A stretch of 64,000 bases of DNA from Bugula neritina (GCA_964035545.1 OZ037773.1:1122751-1186750), one strand, 5' to 3'. Positions 36,693 through 50,900 are shown, numbered from the stretch's first letter. Made by a program: numbers and translations. Notes: generated by a model not told the origin, from the sequence alone.

Positions 36693-38429
36693 TGCTAAAA
36701 TGTAGGGCAATGAAACAATAAGCATTGGACAAACTATGTATGCTTTCCTATATGCTAAAAACAGTGAAAACAGACAATTTAGCAAATTAGTCAAGAGCTT
36801 ATAGTTATAGCTCTTACCATATATTGTATGATGCAAGATGTCTTAAAAATAAACTCACATGACCAAAAGTTGAAAGTCGATTTGCACCAACTAGCAAAGT
36901 TCAAACGAAAGAATGACAGAACTTACTGGCAGGGTGACTACACGTTGCTTATTCGTCTTTCTGTAGCAAAAGCTAACCAAATATCCATGCAAGTATTTGC
37001 AGCTACTTATAGTGTTTTATATATATGATGAAATAATTTAGAAAAGATGCTTGCAAGAAGCTGAGTAAGTCAAAGCAGCTAGTTTCTAACTAAAATATAT
37101 CACCATTATAATCAGCTTCTGTATAACTAAAGGCTGCTACTGCCTGATAAAGTTTCATGTTATAAACTTTGATATTGGTTGCTGATGATAACACAAGATA
37201 AACACTTTAATCATCATTGTAATGTGAGGGGAGCTTTTATTGAATAAAATAGGCAACATTTCATCCTGGTTTGCTATATATAAATCGCAATTATTTTGCT
37301 AGAAATTTCAAAAAAACTGACTAAAACAATATTAAATTTGTCTAAAGTTTTAGTAAGGTAAAGTTCTTGTTTGACCCAAACATGGAAGCTCAATACGTTT
37401 TGCAAGATTAGAAGATTTTAACTTACTAATTCTAATAAACATAGTGCTTTGTAACGGGTAAAAAATAAAGCTGTTCTACTTGCAGGCTCTGTAAGTTAAC
37501 TAAAAACAAAGGCTAACTTGAATTGAGAACTAACTAAAACCATGAAAACTAAAAGCTCAAAATGTGTTGAACAGAAAGAGCTTAAACTCAATAAAAAATC
37601 TGAAGTTACCAAATGCTTTTAGTTTATACATAGCCTTTTTATTTGAACATCAACAGTAAATTTGCAATTGCTATCATAAATATCATAGTTACAGACCAAG
37701 TACTATATTGTAAATTAGTAGGCCATTTTAAATTTAAGATTAAACACCGAAACCTTGATGATGCATAACATAATAAAATGACAATATAGCTGCATTTCGT
37801 ACAATTTGTTATACCATATTCTAGATAAAGTAGCTGGTAATATATCCTAAGTAGCATAAAATGTCGAAAAGAAATAGTTGTGCTTCGGAAATTTAATTGT
37901 CGGTTGTATGGTTATCTACAAGTTTATATCTTGAATAATTTTTAATATAATATCATGTTTATGTGTGTGTTTTGTGTGTGTTTTGTGTGTGTTGTGTGTG
38001 TTGTGTGTGTTGTGTGTGCGCGTGTGTGCGCTTGTGTTGCGTGTGTGCGCGTGTGTGCGCGTGTGTGCGCGTGTGTGTGCGTGTGTGCGTGTGTGTGCGT
38101 GTAATATGATGATGAGGATATGTTCTGCAGCAAATCAAAATATTTGTTCTCTCATACCAAATAATTAGGCCTTCAATTAAAATGTGTCCAAAGTTTGTCG
38201 GTTGATAATTTGAATTTATACTTTTAGTGCAAAAAAAGGGCACAGTTGGCATTTAAAATTTATTTTCGTTTTTTAAAGTATAGTCATAGCAAAAATAATT
38301 CTCTATTATAAGTAGTAAAACATATTTAAAAAATAATGATGTATTACAAAATTGACAGAAAAAAGTTATTAGCATTGAAATATTTCAAAACCTATAAAAC
38401 CAAGAGAATACCGTGTAAGGAGGCTAGGG
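36693..38429. other. Spacer between the two transporter genes, with GT/GC microsatellite
   Basis: No gene recognised. A compound microsatellite of TGTGTG, TTGTGTGTG and CGCGTGTGTG units occupies 37963-38102. The rest is AT-rich. The sequence just left of 38430 should be the 3' UTR of copy B. Confidence 0.6.
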
Positions 38430-40383
38430 TCAAGCACATGTATTTTTCAACCTCATTAAACACAAAAAGACTATCATGACTAACACGAACAGTGCCGAGC
38501 AGACGTCTAAATACAGTCCCGACGAAAAGGTCACAGTTGCGGCATAAAAAGATCTGAAAGCAATTGTGGCAATGGCACCAACAACCGTTTCGAGAATTGC
38601 ATCCACCCCAAAAAGTTTTCCTAACTCATCCTTATTCACAAAACTTATCTGTAAAGATCGGGTGATAGCAAAAAATACTGATTGAAACCCCCAAAATGTA
38701 GCACCAATCCAAATGCTGTATGGTATAGCGTCAATGGGGATGATCAAATACGCTATAGACATCTCGCTTGCAGCTACAAGGCCTAAAGTCAAGTGGTTTG
38801 GCTTGAAAAATTTTTCAATAACCCAAACAAGAAGTGGCCCTCCAAAAACTTTCATGGCAAGTCCATAAGTGTTAAACACAGAGTAAAGTGTCAAACTCAA
38901 CTCTTTCTCTTTAACAAAATAAAGGAAACCAAGAGTGAGTACGCCAGAAATTGCCGAAAAGCCTAGAATGTAGATGACAAAACATAAGTTTAAAGCAAGC
39001 CGACTGTTTCCTTTTCGCTTTCGAAAAGCACACTTGAATGAGTCCGTCAGATGGCTGAGGCCAATCACATCGCGCCATGTGTATTTCCTGTCTGATTTCA
39101 CGGTGATGTCAGTGAAACATATTAATACAACAGGAAGAGGAAGTAGTGTGAGTGCTGAATTAATGTACATCATGTTAGCTAAACCTAAGTTGTCTATGAT
39201 TGGTCCATTGATCAAGCTTCCTATCATAGCGCCAGCAAGAAATGTTCCTTCAGTAATGGCCATTGATATGGTCCGCTTCTCTTTTGTAGATGCTAATCCA
39301 ACGTAGCTGAAACTTGACATCAGAACCTAAATGAGAAAATAAATTGGCAGGTTAGTGCAAAGGCCAATGAATGTATACAGCATTATTTTGTCAGTGAGTA
39401 AAAGATAACATCCATAATAGTTGCACAGTATGCAAACACTTACCATTGCATATGATCCAAAAATGCTGTATAAAACAGAGTATCCAAGTACTGTAGTCAT
39501 TGGCCAGTTAATAAACCGAGGAGTTGCAAGCAGAGCCAGGAATATAGTCGCAACAGCATTACCAACACATGGCAGCATGTATGGTAGCTTATGACCAATC
39601 CTGTCACAGTAGGAACTTAGCATGAGGTTCACTATCACACAGAGTGGAAGGTAGGTGAGGACGTGATAGTTACCCCAAACAGCTACCTGGTCCTATAAAC
39701 AAAATTGTTCCATAAAAAGTGATACAGGGTTGATAAAATTTTCTAACTCAACTTTACTGCTATGCTAAGCTAAACCAAAGCAAAATTGGCATCTTATGTT
39801 TTGCACCATTAAATGAAGACATAATTTTGCTTCAAATTGAACTTTTTTATATCATTTGATTTTAAAATAATTCTCGTTTCATATCATTAACAATAGAAAC
39901 TGTAACTCAGACCAAATTCTAAAAGTTGAATCAATACTAGGCTTCAGCAATACTAGAGCCAAGACTTGCGTCACAACAAACCTGCAGTTCTGGATGAAGG
40001 ACAGAGAAATCAGGATCTGCACACTGCGTCTGGTTTTTGTACTGGAAGTAGCATATCTTGTTGAAAAGCACAGCATCCAAACATATCAAGTTTACAGCAC
40101 AAGGAAGGAAGAAGAGCAAGTTGCAGACATACACAGGATATGGAGATGGAGAGAAGTTACAGAACAGACTTTTACCCACTGTATACTGCGTCCCTTCAAA
40201 CTCTATGATGTTTTCGTCATCTTCAGTTGTACTCGAGTCAGCTTCCACTTTTCCCATTGCTTCTCTGTTTGCTACCTGAAGTGTCTCTCGGTCTGCTACC
40301 TGAACTGTGTTTACGTCTGCTACCTGAACTGTGTTTACGTCTGCTACCTGAACCTTGTTTACGTCTGCTACTTGGACCGACAT
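38430..40383 (-). CDS. SLC46-like major facilitator transporter, copy B
   Basis: Tandem paralogue of copy A with the same three-exon, phase-0 layout: 39982-40383, 39444-39692, 38430-39326; 515 residues. Exon 1 from IIEFEGTQYTVGKSLFCNF onward and exon 2 are nearly identical to A; exon 3 is more diverged after the central loop (YTWRDVIGLSHL). The MFS loop motif YCDRIGHKLP is kept. The N-terminal tail differs from A: it consists of about five eight-residue repeats (QVADVNTV type) encoded by a 24-bp minisatellite, so the cytosolic tail is about 30 residues longer. The mix of near-identical 5' exons and diverged 3' exon suggests gene conversion over exons 1-2. Confidence 0.87.
40256..40383 (-). 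repeat. 24-bp coding minisatellite in transporter copy B
   Basis: Five tandem 24-bp units (plus strand GCTACCTGAACTGTGTTTAC plus GTCT) encode QVADVN(T/K)V-type octapeptides directly after the initiator Met; the last two units diverge to QVADRETL and QVANREAM. In frame, so copy-number change would alter tail length without breaking the gene. Confidence 0.9.
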
Positions 40384-41841
40384 CTGATGCAGCCGTTGAG
40401 TCTCTTAACAATCAAGCACCAATAAAATTATCTGCCGAACCATGATTTCACCAGGAAATGCCAACATCTGATAAGGTTTGTTGAAGACAGTGTAAAATGA
40501 TGTCGTGCGGTCTTGCAATGACATATCTACCCTTAGCCTCTTTAGAACTCTTACTGTATTTTCTCAACATGTAACTTAATGCGTCATTTTTTATATTATC
40601 CTGAAAGAGTTGATAACCATCTCAATATCCCACAGCATTGATCATGTGTTTATTTAGAGAATGATTTCAAATTAAACAAACTGATACTTCCTGCTAGTTT
40701 TGAATTTTTAGCATTGTTCAAACAATAAAATAATATAAAGTTTTGAAAAAGCATTATGAATAAATAAAGTAACATGCAGAATGCTTTTTAGCTAAACAAG
40801 TAGATATTTCACATTTCAAGTGTAAAACAGAACTTAATTCGTACTCACTTTTTCATGCACCAGGTGTGAAGTGGAAATTTTTTTCTGGCTAATCAGTAAC
40901 CAGGATACAACAGAGTATGTGCAGCTACTGTCTTAATGTGACTTCTTAAACACCCATGATGAAGAGATACCAGGTACACTTGTATATCCACTATGAAACG
41001 CGCAGCATAGCACAAGGCAGGCAGTGTGTCCTTGAGGTTGCATACATAGGCTAAATTCCTATATCCATGATACCATCGGAAGTAACTCACACCATTCCAC
41101 AATATGGAATGAAAGGAAGTAGAATGTAGTATATCTCCGTATCTATTATTGCTAACTTATCAAAACCTTCAAATAGTGGCCATGCATTATTATGTATGTT
41201 ATCTTACTAGATGGATGTTTATATAACGTTGAGATAAGATGAGTTTGCTATCTCCTCTACCCTCTGCATAGGACTTCACATTCATACACATAATGTTGTT
41301 GCTCAGGCTAAATTTATTCATACTATTCTATCACTGGTAATTTACAAAGAAATAATTGAACCTACATTGCATCTAGGAACACATTTTGTAAAGCAGAAAT
41401 ACTTGTAGTTACTTGAGAAAATTATATCAGCATTGCATAGGTTTTATTAGTGTTTTAGACAAATAACTATAATATATTAAAATGTGCACCAATAACATAA
41501 TGATGCATTTCCCTAATTGTATCACTACAAACATAGCATGTTATCGGCTAGGTACTTACTGCACTACCTTCGTGTGAACAGAAGTCTAACCTACAATTTA
41601 GTCTCAAGTAATTATTTGCTCACAAAACAGATGCACAGGAGATTAATGAGATTTTGCAGTGAATGTACATTAGGGTGTGAATATGGAATAGAGATTATAT
41701 CCCGGGATTAAATGGATTAACAACCATTAAATACCCAAGTTCTGCCAGCCACAAGTTGTGGATTCAGTCATTCACAGAGGCATGTTTACATAACATAGGA
41801 GGCAGTGGTTACTCTAGGAAATGTAAATAGAAAAGACAAAA
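40384..41841. other. Intergenic between transporter B and cysteine-rich gene 3
   Basis: The two genes diverge here, so both promoters should lie in this 1.46 kb. No coding sequence or repeat recognised; no clear TATA box. Confidence 0.4.
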
Positions 41842-43853
41842 ATGGGAGAGGAGCAGCAAAATAAACTGAGTTCTGTAAATAGCAATGTTGAGAAGTTGAA
41901 ATATGCTGCAGCAGTTAGTTGCATGCTACTAACTCTATCAGTAGCACTAAATATTACACTGCTGATAAATGTTTATGGCGGATACAGCTGGGATCAGGTG
42001 AGTGAGGCTCTGTTCTATTTCAGAAATCAAGATTTTCACAAAAAAGTCAATTATGGATTTGGAAGTAGAAACCAGCCAGTAAAGCGTCGAGTTAATCCGT
42101 GACTTATATGAGAGGATAATTCTAACATCGTAGAAAGTGGTCTAGTTGGAACCCTGCTCCTGTATAACGTGTAAAGTTACATTATTAGTTCGAAAAGCAT
42201 GTAACTGCAACCCTGTAGTTACAGTTGTAGGTGGTATGATGCTTGCTAATACGGTGGTCATGATATGATCATGCTATGCATATATTATTATGATTACGAT
42301 GGAATGGAGTAGTACAGGAATGCCATTACATCAAATGAAAACCAGCATGTTCTTATAATGGTTGCTGTTTCATTCAATTAACACTGTTCCTATTGGTCGA
42401 ATGAGAAATCCATTCCCATAATGCAAAGCATGGAGACTGTTCTCAGAACAGCCTCAACAAATTTGGACCTTGCTGTAATAATGCTGCAGTGGTGAAATGC
42501 ATCAAGCAAATGAATTAAACTTATCAAATATATTATTGAAAACCATTTTTTCAGATGCAAACATGTGACAACGCTCAAGGAGATGTACCACACTTTCAGA
42601 TGTGTGCAAGAGAGAAACGAAGCACAGACAGGCTCCAGAAAAAACTTAAGTCTAGCAAAGACCTGCTTTCCTTAGAGGTTAGACTTTGTACTCCTGTCCA
42701 CCATATGTTCTCATACTGTTGAGGTAAAAAGCTGACACTAACAAGTTATATTAAAGGAATACTGTAAACAGCTGGTTGTCCAGGTTTGTCTTGCAGTGTT
42801 AATCATCTGCTCCACGAACTAAATATATGACACTCAGTAATGCGTATTTAGGCATAGACACTTTTTATTATGTTAAGTACATGCAGCTAAAATTACTCAT
42901 CATTGACTCAGGAAGTCGAATAGAAGCTCATTGGTCACAGTCCAGGTGGTGCCAGTATAGCAGCTGACTAACTGACCTAGGTAGCAGTTTAGTAGCTAAA
43001 TAACTGACCTAGGTGTCAGTATAGCAACTGACTAACTGGCCTAGGTGTCAGTATAGCAACTGACTAACTGGCCTAGGTGTCAGTATAGTAGCTGACTAAC
43101 TGACCTAGGTGTCAGTATAGTAGCTGATTAACTTAGCTAAGCCCTGGTAATAAAGACAAACAGAATTTTGTGAAAACTCTGTAAAGCAAGTAGAAATGGT
43201 AACTGCCAATGTATTTCAATTATATTACCTAATTAGAAAAAGACTCGCCCATTTTTAAATCATAAATTTGGTTAGTGCTGCTAAATTGCTGTTTAAATTT
43301 CTGAAATCTGATAATGAATAAAAAGGTCAAACTTTTGTCAACTTTTTAAAAAACTTCAGTAAACCAGGTGTAGGCACTAAACAAATATCAGATAAGCACT
43401 AAAACTTGTCCTTTTTGCATTTCCTAAAATCCAACTGTCTCACTGAAATTATTGCAGGGTGAAGCCATTAAAAGCATTGTTTGTGTAGTGAAAGTTAAAA
43501 AAGATGGATCCGGGAGGAATGATGGCCGCCGAAGAGGTAGAGGTGGAGGCGAAGTATCAACACAACTTCGAAATTGTCGACGAGTCTTTGAAATTGTCTG
43601 TGATAGCTCAAGGAATTGGCATCATCGAATGAGAGGTAAAAAACGACGAAGAAATCAGCCAATTAAAAGAGGTCTTCCAGATAATAGCCAGAATGTAAGT
43701 AACGACGATATGGTGTGTAGAAAAGTTAGTGAGGACGTTACGACACTCAATCAAAGCATTTCTGCAAGTCAAAGTAGTTCTGTGAGCAGCAGATCGAGAG
43801 CGTCGACAAGAGGTGCCACCTGCAGAAGGGTCCCCAGAGTAATTTGTGGGTAG
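41842..43853 (+). CDS. Type II membrane, furin-site, cysteine-rich protein 3 (unrecognised family)
   Basis: Three phase-0 exons: 41842-41997, 42555-42677, 43458-43853; 224 residues, longer than its paralogues. Exon 1 (52 codons) holds one membrane segment at about residues 20-45 (AAAVSCMLLTLSVALNITLL). Exon 2 encodes CAREKRSTDR, matching the R-x-K-R furin pattern, in the position where genes 1 and 2 have RVKR-GDD. Exon 3 begins with a basic, glycine/arginine-rich stretch, then NCRRVFEIVCD (C-x7-C), RGKKRRRN, DDMVCRKV, a serine-rich linker, and GATCRRVPRVICG at the stop (second C-x7-C). The five family cysteines are kept, with extra ones in exons 2 and 3. It is the most diverged member, so the middle exon rests on splice signals and phase more than on similarity. 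Confidence 0.7.
42945..43140. repeat. 32-bp minisatellite in intron 2 of cysteine-rich gene 3
   Basis: Six units of CCTAGGTGTCAGTATAGCAA plus CTGACTAACTGG with a 32-bp period (CCTAGG at 42976, 43008, 43040, 43072 and onward). Confidence 0.92.
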
Positions 43854-44976
43854 GCAAAGCAAATGTTTCCTCAATATTTCTAAAATTAATGAAGATTAAT
43901 AGCCTTGGATTGAGTACGTTACGTCACACAGTCTAAGGGTGGGACTGACTGTAGACTTGAAGTTTGCTAATCCCTATTTGATCATTCAAGCATACTGTAT
44001 TTAGATGATCCATCTAACAGTTTATTCTGGTACTTTACTTCTTTATAGTTCTCTGTATATATCGTGTTTAAATAAAGATGCTATAATTAATCTTGAAAAT
44101 TAAGATCAGTGTGCAAGTTGTTTAATTCCTCTGACATTATTGTTACCCAGCAAAGTATATTGGCTACAGATATGTGCTAAATGTTTATTATAGAACCCAC
44201 TGCCTGTTTCAAAAGACAATATAGTCATACAATATATATCAAACCAGAAAAAGTTCATCAATGTATTTTTAGGGGTCAGCAACAAAACTGCAAGGAAAAT
44301 TTCGCTTTAATTGCCAACAATTATATTATCTGCTATAATATCAACAAGCCAAGTTGACACTAATAATAAATGAATATAAACGACTAATACTGAAGTCATC
44401 ACGAAATTCTCCTGTATTTTGCTAGAAAAGCTGAGATTGATTAAATCGACATGGCGCAATGATCTCAGGAAAACCTTAAACGATGAGGTGAGGCAAGAGA
44501 CTGAGAACAGTTATTGTATCTTTTAGTTCGAACAGAGAGAGGGAGAGATAAACCTCAACTCTTTCTGGCTGTGGTTTTCATAAGTTATACAGAGAGCTAA
44601 ACTTTATAGCAGTGAGCTTTACTTAGAAAAAGCATCAGCATTGGTTAGCAGCCCTCATTTCTAAGTTTGAAAGTTAAAGAACTAAGGCAATTAGTTTGAG
44701 GAGAAAACCAAATAAACTGAAGCATACTACTTATTGAAGTCCAGCTAACCGAACAGGACAAAGCGGAGATAGGTGAGCTGAAGATACCTTTTATTGAAGC
44801 GTAGCTAAAGGCAAGCAATAATTGATATAAATAACAATCAAGGGAATAGAAATTGGATGTAAAAACTGTATGATTAGTTAAAAAATACAATAAGCATAGG
44901 TTTAGCACCACTAACTATAAAAACCTACAGCTTTGTGTATAAATGTGATTGAACAGTTTAAGGAAAAGAGTCACAG
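43854..44976. other. Intergenic between convergent genes
   Basis: 3' regions of cysteine-rich gene 3 (plus) and gephyrin (minus). AATAAAG at about 44072-44078 fits a poly(A) signal of the plus-strand gene. No coding sequence I can support. Confidence 0.4.
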
Positions 44977-47900
44977 TCATAGCAGCATAGCATCAATAAC
45001 TGTACTAGCCGTTACCATGGTGACCTTCTCACTCCTAGGAGGTAGAATAACGAGAGCTTGCGCAGAGCACACGCTCAGCAGACGACTACTTATCTGATTT
45101 CCTGTGATGGTAGCGGAGGGCAGATGGTCACCTTCTTTCCAAGAGAGGAGAGCTCGTTGGTACTCAGGCCGTGGGTCAAGGTTTTTTATATCGGATGAAA
45201 GCTGCAACATACATTTGGTTGTCAGACCGGAGATCTCAATACTGATTATTAAGACGCTCTGAGGGAATTTTCACCAACAAAAACTAATAAATAGGGTCAT
45301 GTAAGAATACTCACCTTGACTTTCCAAAGGTCAGGCATCGGCTTGGGGTCACCCGACATGGCCCGCAGAGCAGGCAGCACAAAGAGGTTACAGGTCACAG
45401 TGGCTGACACTGGGTTGCCTGGTAACCCGAAGAACAGCTTCTTTTTCCCTTCATACACGAGAGTAGCGAATGTTGTGGGTTTCCTGTGAATTAGAGGAAA
45501 TCTAAGGTACAATTGAGAGTAAGGAGAAAGCATACAGTGCAGAGGGTATCTGCAGCTTATTGGAATAAAAGGTGTGAGTAACAGAGAGACTATCGGAATC
45601 TTCTGCAGATTGCCACACGTTATACAAACACAAGGAAATATAAATATACATGCACAGTGGAATAATGTGAACACAGGCGGGGAGAAAAACAAGTGAATGG
45701 ACAAATGTTACATGCAGACTTACAGACAGACAGGCAGACACAGTTACAAACAGATGGACAGTACAGACAGACAAACGGAAAAACAAACAGACAGATGATT
45801 GTTACCCAGGTTTCATGAAGACTCTCCCAAAATGAATGTTTGCATTGAAATCAGTCTGAAGGACTCCTTTGATTAAATCCTGTAAAATACAGATACCCTC
45901 GATAACTACAAATATCTTCAAGGCGCCAGGGGGAGCTGTTGGACAGGAAATGGAGGCTATAATGTTGACAATGTCAACTGATACTTATTTAAATTTATAA
46001 CAGTTTACAGAATTATGGCACATTGTGAACTACTTATAGAGCTACTCCATGCTGGCAAGGGTTTAATGCTTCAAAAGCCTGAATCATATGACAGACAAAA
46101 ATTCTGGCAGGTTTGAGAAAAACAACTACCCTAAATTTAAAAATGGCATTGGAATTGTTTACACGCATGAAAAGTGCTGCCATAGTTACTGATACAAATA
46201 ATGGGTGTGAAAGTGATATTCAGTTGTAAAATTATGCTTTCTTGAAATAACCCAACAAAAACACAACCCACAAGTAAAAAAAAATTAATTAAATCACAGG
46301 TTATCAGGGAAGATACAAAGTTACATCAGCCCTTCTAAAAAAAATATCAATACCCACTGGATTAGATAATCTAGCAATGTAGTTCTAGAAATTAAATTGT
46401 AATTATACTGTATTTCACTTTCATGTCAAAAACATAAAAAGTGCAGTTATTAGCATAAATATGTATATTATACCACCTTCTCTCCCATAGACACGCCCCC
46501 AGATGTCACAATAACATCACTTCCTGTGAACGCCTTGTGGAGAAGCTGCCTCAAGTCTTCTACACTGAGAGTATATACACCACATGATCATTCTTATGCG
46601 GTGGGATAGTGACATGATGTAGTAACTTTAAGGGTGAACAAACTGCCCTTCCCTTGTGCTAATTGCAGCTGTGTGAAAACTACCACTTCAGGTGTATACG
46701 TAAACCACACATGTATTTCATATTATAGGCGCAGCTTTTTCCAATAATCATTAATTTTGCGATTTAGGTTCAAAACTTTCAACTACACAGAAAATAGTAA
46801 GATTTGAGACCTTATCACTCAAATTTTGAACAGCCCTTTCAATTGAAGAATATAGTATAAGACATTTGATGAGATTTATTTATGGTAATTTATACTTATT
46901 TATAACTTGTGATGGCATGTGAATAATATAATTAACATTTTCTTACTCTTCCCCTAACGGTGCTAATGTACAAGTGAGCTCCATCAGAACTAAACAAGGA
47001 GGAGAAAACTCCTGCACAGTAAAACAACTATAGCTTACTTGTCTCTAGCAATACCGAGATCTTCAACTGGTAGCCCGTGCTCCTCCAGGAGGGTTATGAG
47101 GGTCACTCGATTACTGTCCCGTATTTTGCCGTCACCCAGTCGGCTAGCTTCTGGCTCTAGCAACTGAGAAAAAAAGAAAACAGAAATTAGGAAAATAACT
47201 ATAATTAAAATAATTTATGTTATATCTATAAAACAAATAACTTTTTTAAGCAAATTTCTGACACTATGAAACCAGGATCTCTCCATACACTACCATGTAT
47301 TGTAGCTACATGATTCCTTCTTAACAGCTATACAAATTCCTATACATAGATAATTTTTAATTATATACTAATTCACAATAATCCTTTGTAAATTACTTTA
47401 AAAAGCAGAAAATCTAATTATTGGTAATTAGTAATTAATTGGTATTATTTAGTAATTACTAAAATATACTACTCTACCACGAGTTACATATACTACTCTA
47501 CCACGAGTTACATATACTACTCTACCACGAGTTACATATACTACTCTACTACGAGTTACATCTACTACTCTACCACGAGTTACATATACTACTCTACCAC
47601 GAGTTACATATACTACGAGTTACATATACTACGAGTTACATATACTACTCTACCACGAGTTACACATACTACTCTACTACGAGTTACATATACTACTCTA
47701 CTAGGAGTTACATATACTACTCTACTACGAGTTACACATACTACTCTACTATGTGTTACATATACTACTCTACCACGAGTTACATCTACTGCTCTACCAC
47801 GAGTTACATATGCCATTCTATCAATGAGTTAGATTTACAACTCATATTGTCTGCAACCTTACTCACCTCATTTCCTGTAGACATCACGCCCACTTTGGGT

Positions 47901-50900
47901 AATCTGTAGCAGTGGACAGTTGTAACTCCTGCGGTTGCTAGGATACCAACTTCTGCAGCCTTGACCTTCATACCAGGAGAAAGAACTTGTTGACCTTTCG
48001 CAATGTCAGAACCAACAGGTCTATGAGATGTAATAGAATGACAGTGAGGCAACGTGAGAAACAATGAGAAATAGTGTGATGAAGTGAGATAAAATGAGAA
48101 ATAGTGAGATAAAGCAAGATGTAATAGAATAGTGAGAAATAGTGAGATAAAATGAGAAATAGTGAGATGCTGTGAGAAAAGACACAATAATATTAGAGCC
48201 AATGAAATACAGAGAAAAAAGGGAATTCTTGAATTTCAATATTAACTCAATTATTTTATTGTTTAATTCAATTCAATGGTGTGGACTTACAGGGTTACTG
48301 CTAATACATCACTAAAATGTGTAGTAATGAAACACCAGCTCTACAGTGCTTATCTTATACGTATGCCATTACACAACGACTCCTATAGCTTCTGAAACTT
48401 GCGGTGCAACAAAAACAGAGCTAACAAAATAGATTGAATATGTGACACTACAATATCAGTCCTACTATATACCGTATATCAAGGCCTTTACTTGGAGCTT
48501 TAAGTATTTCAACCTGCAGCTCTACTTTCCCATCTTCACTAGATTTTATTAGCTTAGTATCTTCAACCTGCACCACCGAGTCTGCACCATCAGGTAGTGC
48601 CGCCCCTGTATTTATCCTCATGCACTCTCCGCTACTCAGTCTATGACTGGGCTGAACAGACAATTGAATACGAGGCAGTCATTGCAGAGAAATGATAACT
48701 CCAAGTTATGCTAGATGTGCTCAAGTCATAACAAATACTTCTACAGTGTGAATGCAAATAAGTATTATAGCATTTAATATGTAATGAGTTACTAAGCATA
48801 TATCTTCTTCCTGGTTTCTCGTCTACAAGAGACATACTCAGTGCTTTCTGCAGAATTACGTTTGTAACTGAAGTGTATGTGACAAATGCTATGGATAGTT
48901 TCATTAAAAACTGAAATAACTGTGAAGTTGATAAACATTATAGCCTGAGAACCTGAGATACTTACCAAATCACCAGTGACAGAGCTGTCTACCACCTTCC
49001 GAACACCTGCACCATCTGAGGCTACAGGAAATAAGATACAACAAAGAACTGCTTAGAGATAAATTCAAGTTCTTGGGATAGCCGTAGAGTGGAAACAGTG
49101 TAAGACAACTACCAAAGTATATAATAAAACAGACTAAATAAATTATAGTATAGCCCTAGACTTAGTAGGTTTTAGATAAGCTGTTGGTTTGGGTCTAGCA
49201 AAGCTGAAAATAACTCTAAATACAATAGAAACTTATTAAACACTATAATCATGGCTCCACAAATTCTTTGCGTAATTTAAACAAAAACAATTTTATTAAT
49301 TTGAAAAATATTCTTGAAAATGGCAACTATATCGGTGTGTGATGAAGCAAAGGTAAACAACTTTTTACCAATAACAGCATATCCATCTTTAATCGAGGCG
49401 GGAAAAGGGGGAAGAGGCTCCGGAGCGAACACAGACTGTGATAAGATTCGTCCTCTGGCAGCTTTGTACGACAGCAACTCACTGTCGCACACTTCTGATT
49501 GGTCGAGGATGATAGATACAGCTTCCTCTACGGCAAGCATAGGCCATGGTGAGTGTCTGTGTCTCCTAGCAACCAGGTCAGGGTCAATGTTCCTAGCTAC
49601 ACCACTGTCAACTACAATACAGACCTAGCTACACCACTATCAACTACAATACAGATCTAGCTACACCACTGTCAACTACAATACAGAGCTAGCTACACCA
49701 CTGTCAACTAAATGTTTAGCTACACTACGTCAGCTACAAAACAAGGAAAGAAATAACTCTTAATCATAACACGATTCTCACACCAACAGGTAGAAAATTC
49801 TCATAGGCAACTCTGACACTAGTTTTGCTTTTGAACAGATTTGCAAATATACACTCAATTATGAGACTGCATAACATCTGTCAACAGGAGATCAGATGCA
49901 GACAACATGTCACATGACAATGTGATATATTGTCATTGGACACGCTGATGCGTAAGATATTGCCATGTGTCACATGACACTTGACATGTTGTCAAGTGAC
50001 ATACTGTCATGTGACATATCACATGTGAGATACTGTCAAATGTCACGCGATAAAATGACACTTGACATATGACAACACAGCTTATCACTAACTTGCAGGA
50101 GAATGCAGGGGGCAGACATGCCCTTGGGTGGTCTGAGTGACACTGGCATTAGGAGGAAGTGAGGCAGATGAGGCAGGTGCTTGCAAGGCTTGATGTGTCA
50201 ATTTCACTTGTGACTTAGCATCCAAAAGCACATGCAGTGCGTGTGGCAATACAGGCAAAAGGAAGGTGAAACACTCCTATACAGACATATATTATTGGTT
50301 GATAACACAAACTTTTTGCTATTTTAACAGATTGCTTGAAGAGAAAAACTTCAGTAGGACGAAGGATGAATAATGTTGTATGAAAAGTACCAATCTTATT
50401 TGCATATCTATGAAAATTTATTAAATATTCATATTTGTCAAATACTTCTCTTACTTCTGAGCCTTTTTTACTTCCTGGTAAGTTAACTATAAGAGTTTCA
50501 CCACGGACTCCACAGACGGCTCTACAAAGTTTAACATTACCTTCAGAAGACAAAGACTCAAGTTGCGTTTATACCTTCACGATTTTCAGTCGGAAAGTTA
50601 ATTTGGCCGAGTTGGAATTTCTCCGAGTTGCATTACATTGCAAAAGCCACTCGTAAAAATTTTGTATCGTAATAACTTAATCGAAGATTTCGGAATATTA
50701 CTCAAAAGCAATAAAACTCCTTGTAAACATCGTTATTTAGTTATGACTTTGACGATTAGATGGCGTACTTATATGTTAATAACTTTATTGCCTACACCTT
50801 CTCAATTATCGCTTTTATGCTGTCAAGTTCACTAATTCACGACGTTTACAAAGCGCATCAAATAGCGATTAGGCGAGTCAGACTTCACTTTTAGAAAGTA

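Noticed and set aside
36693-36836. N-terminal extension of transporter copy A
   Set aside because: Open upstream, but copy B starts at the matching MS-x-Q methionine, and the extension is absent there.
47613-47816. Minus-strand frame with YVTRGRVV repeats
   Set aside because: Artefact of a 24-bp minisatellite inside a gephyrin intron.
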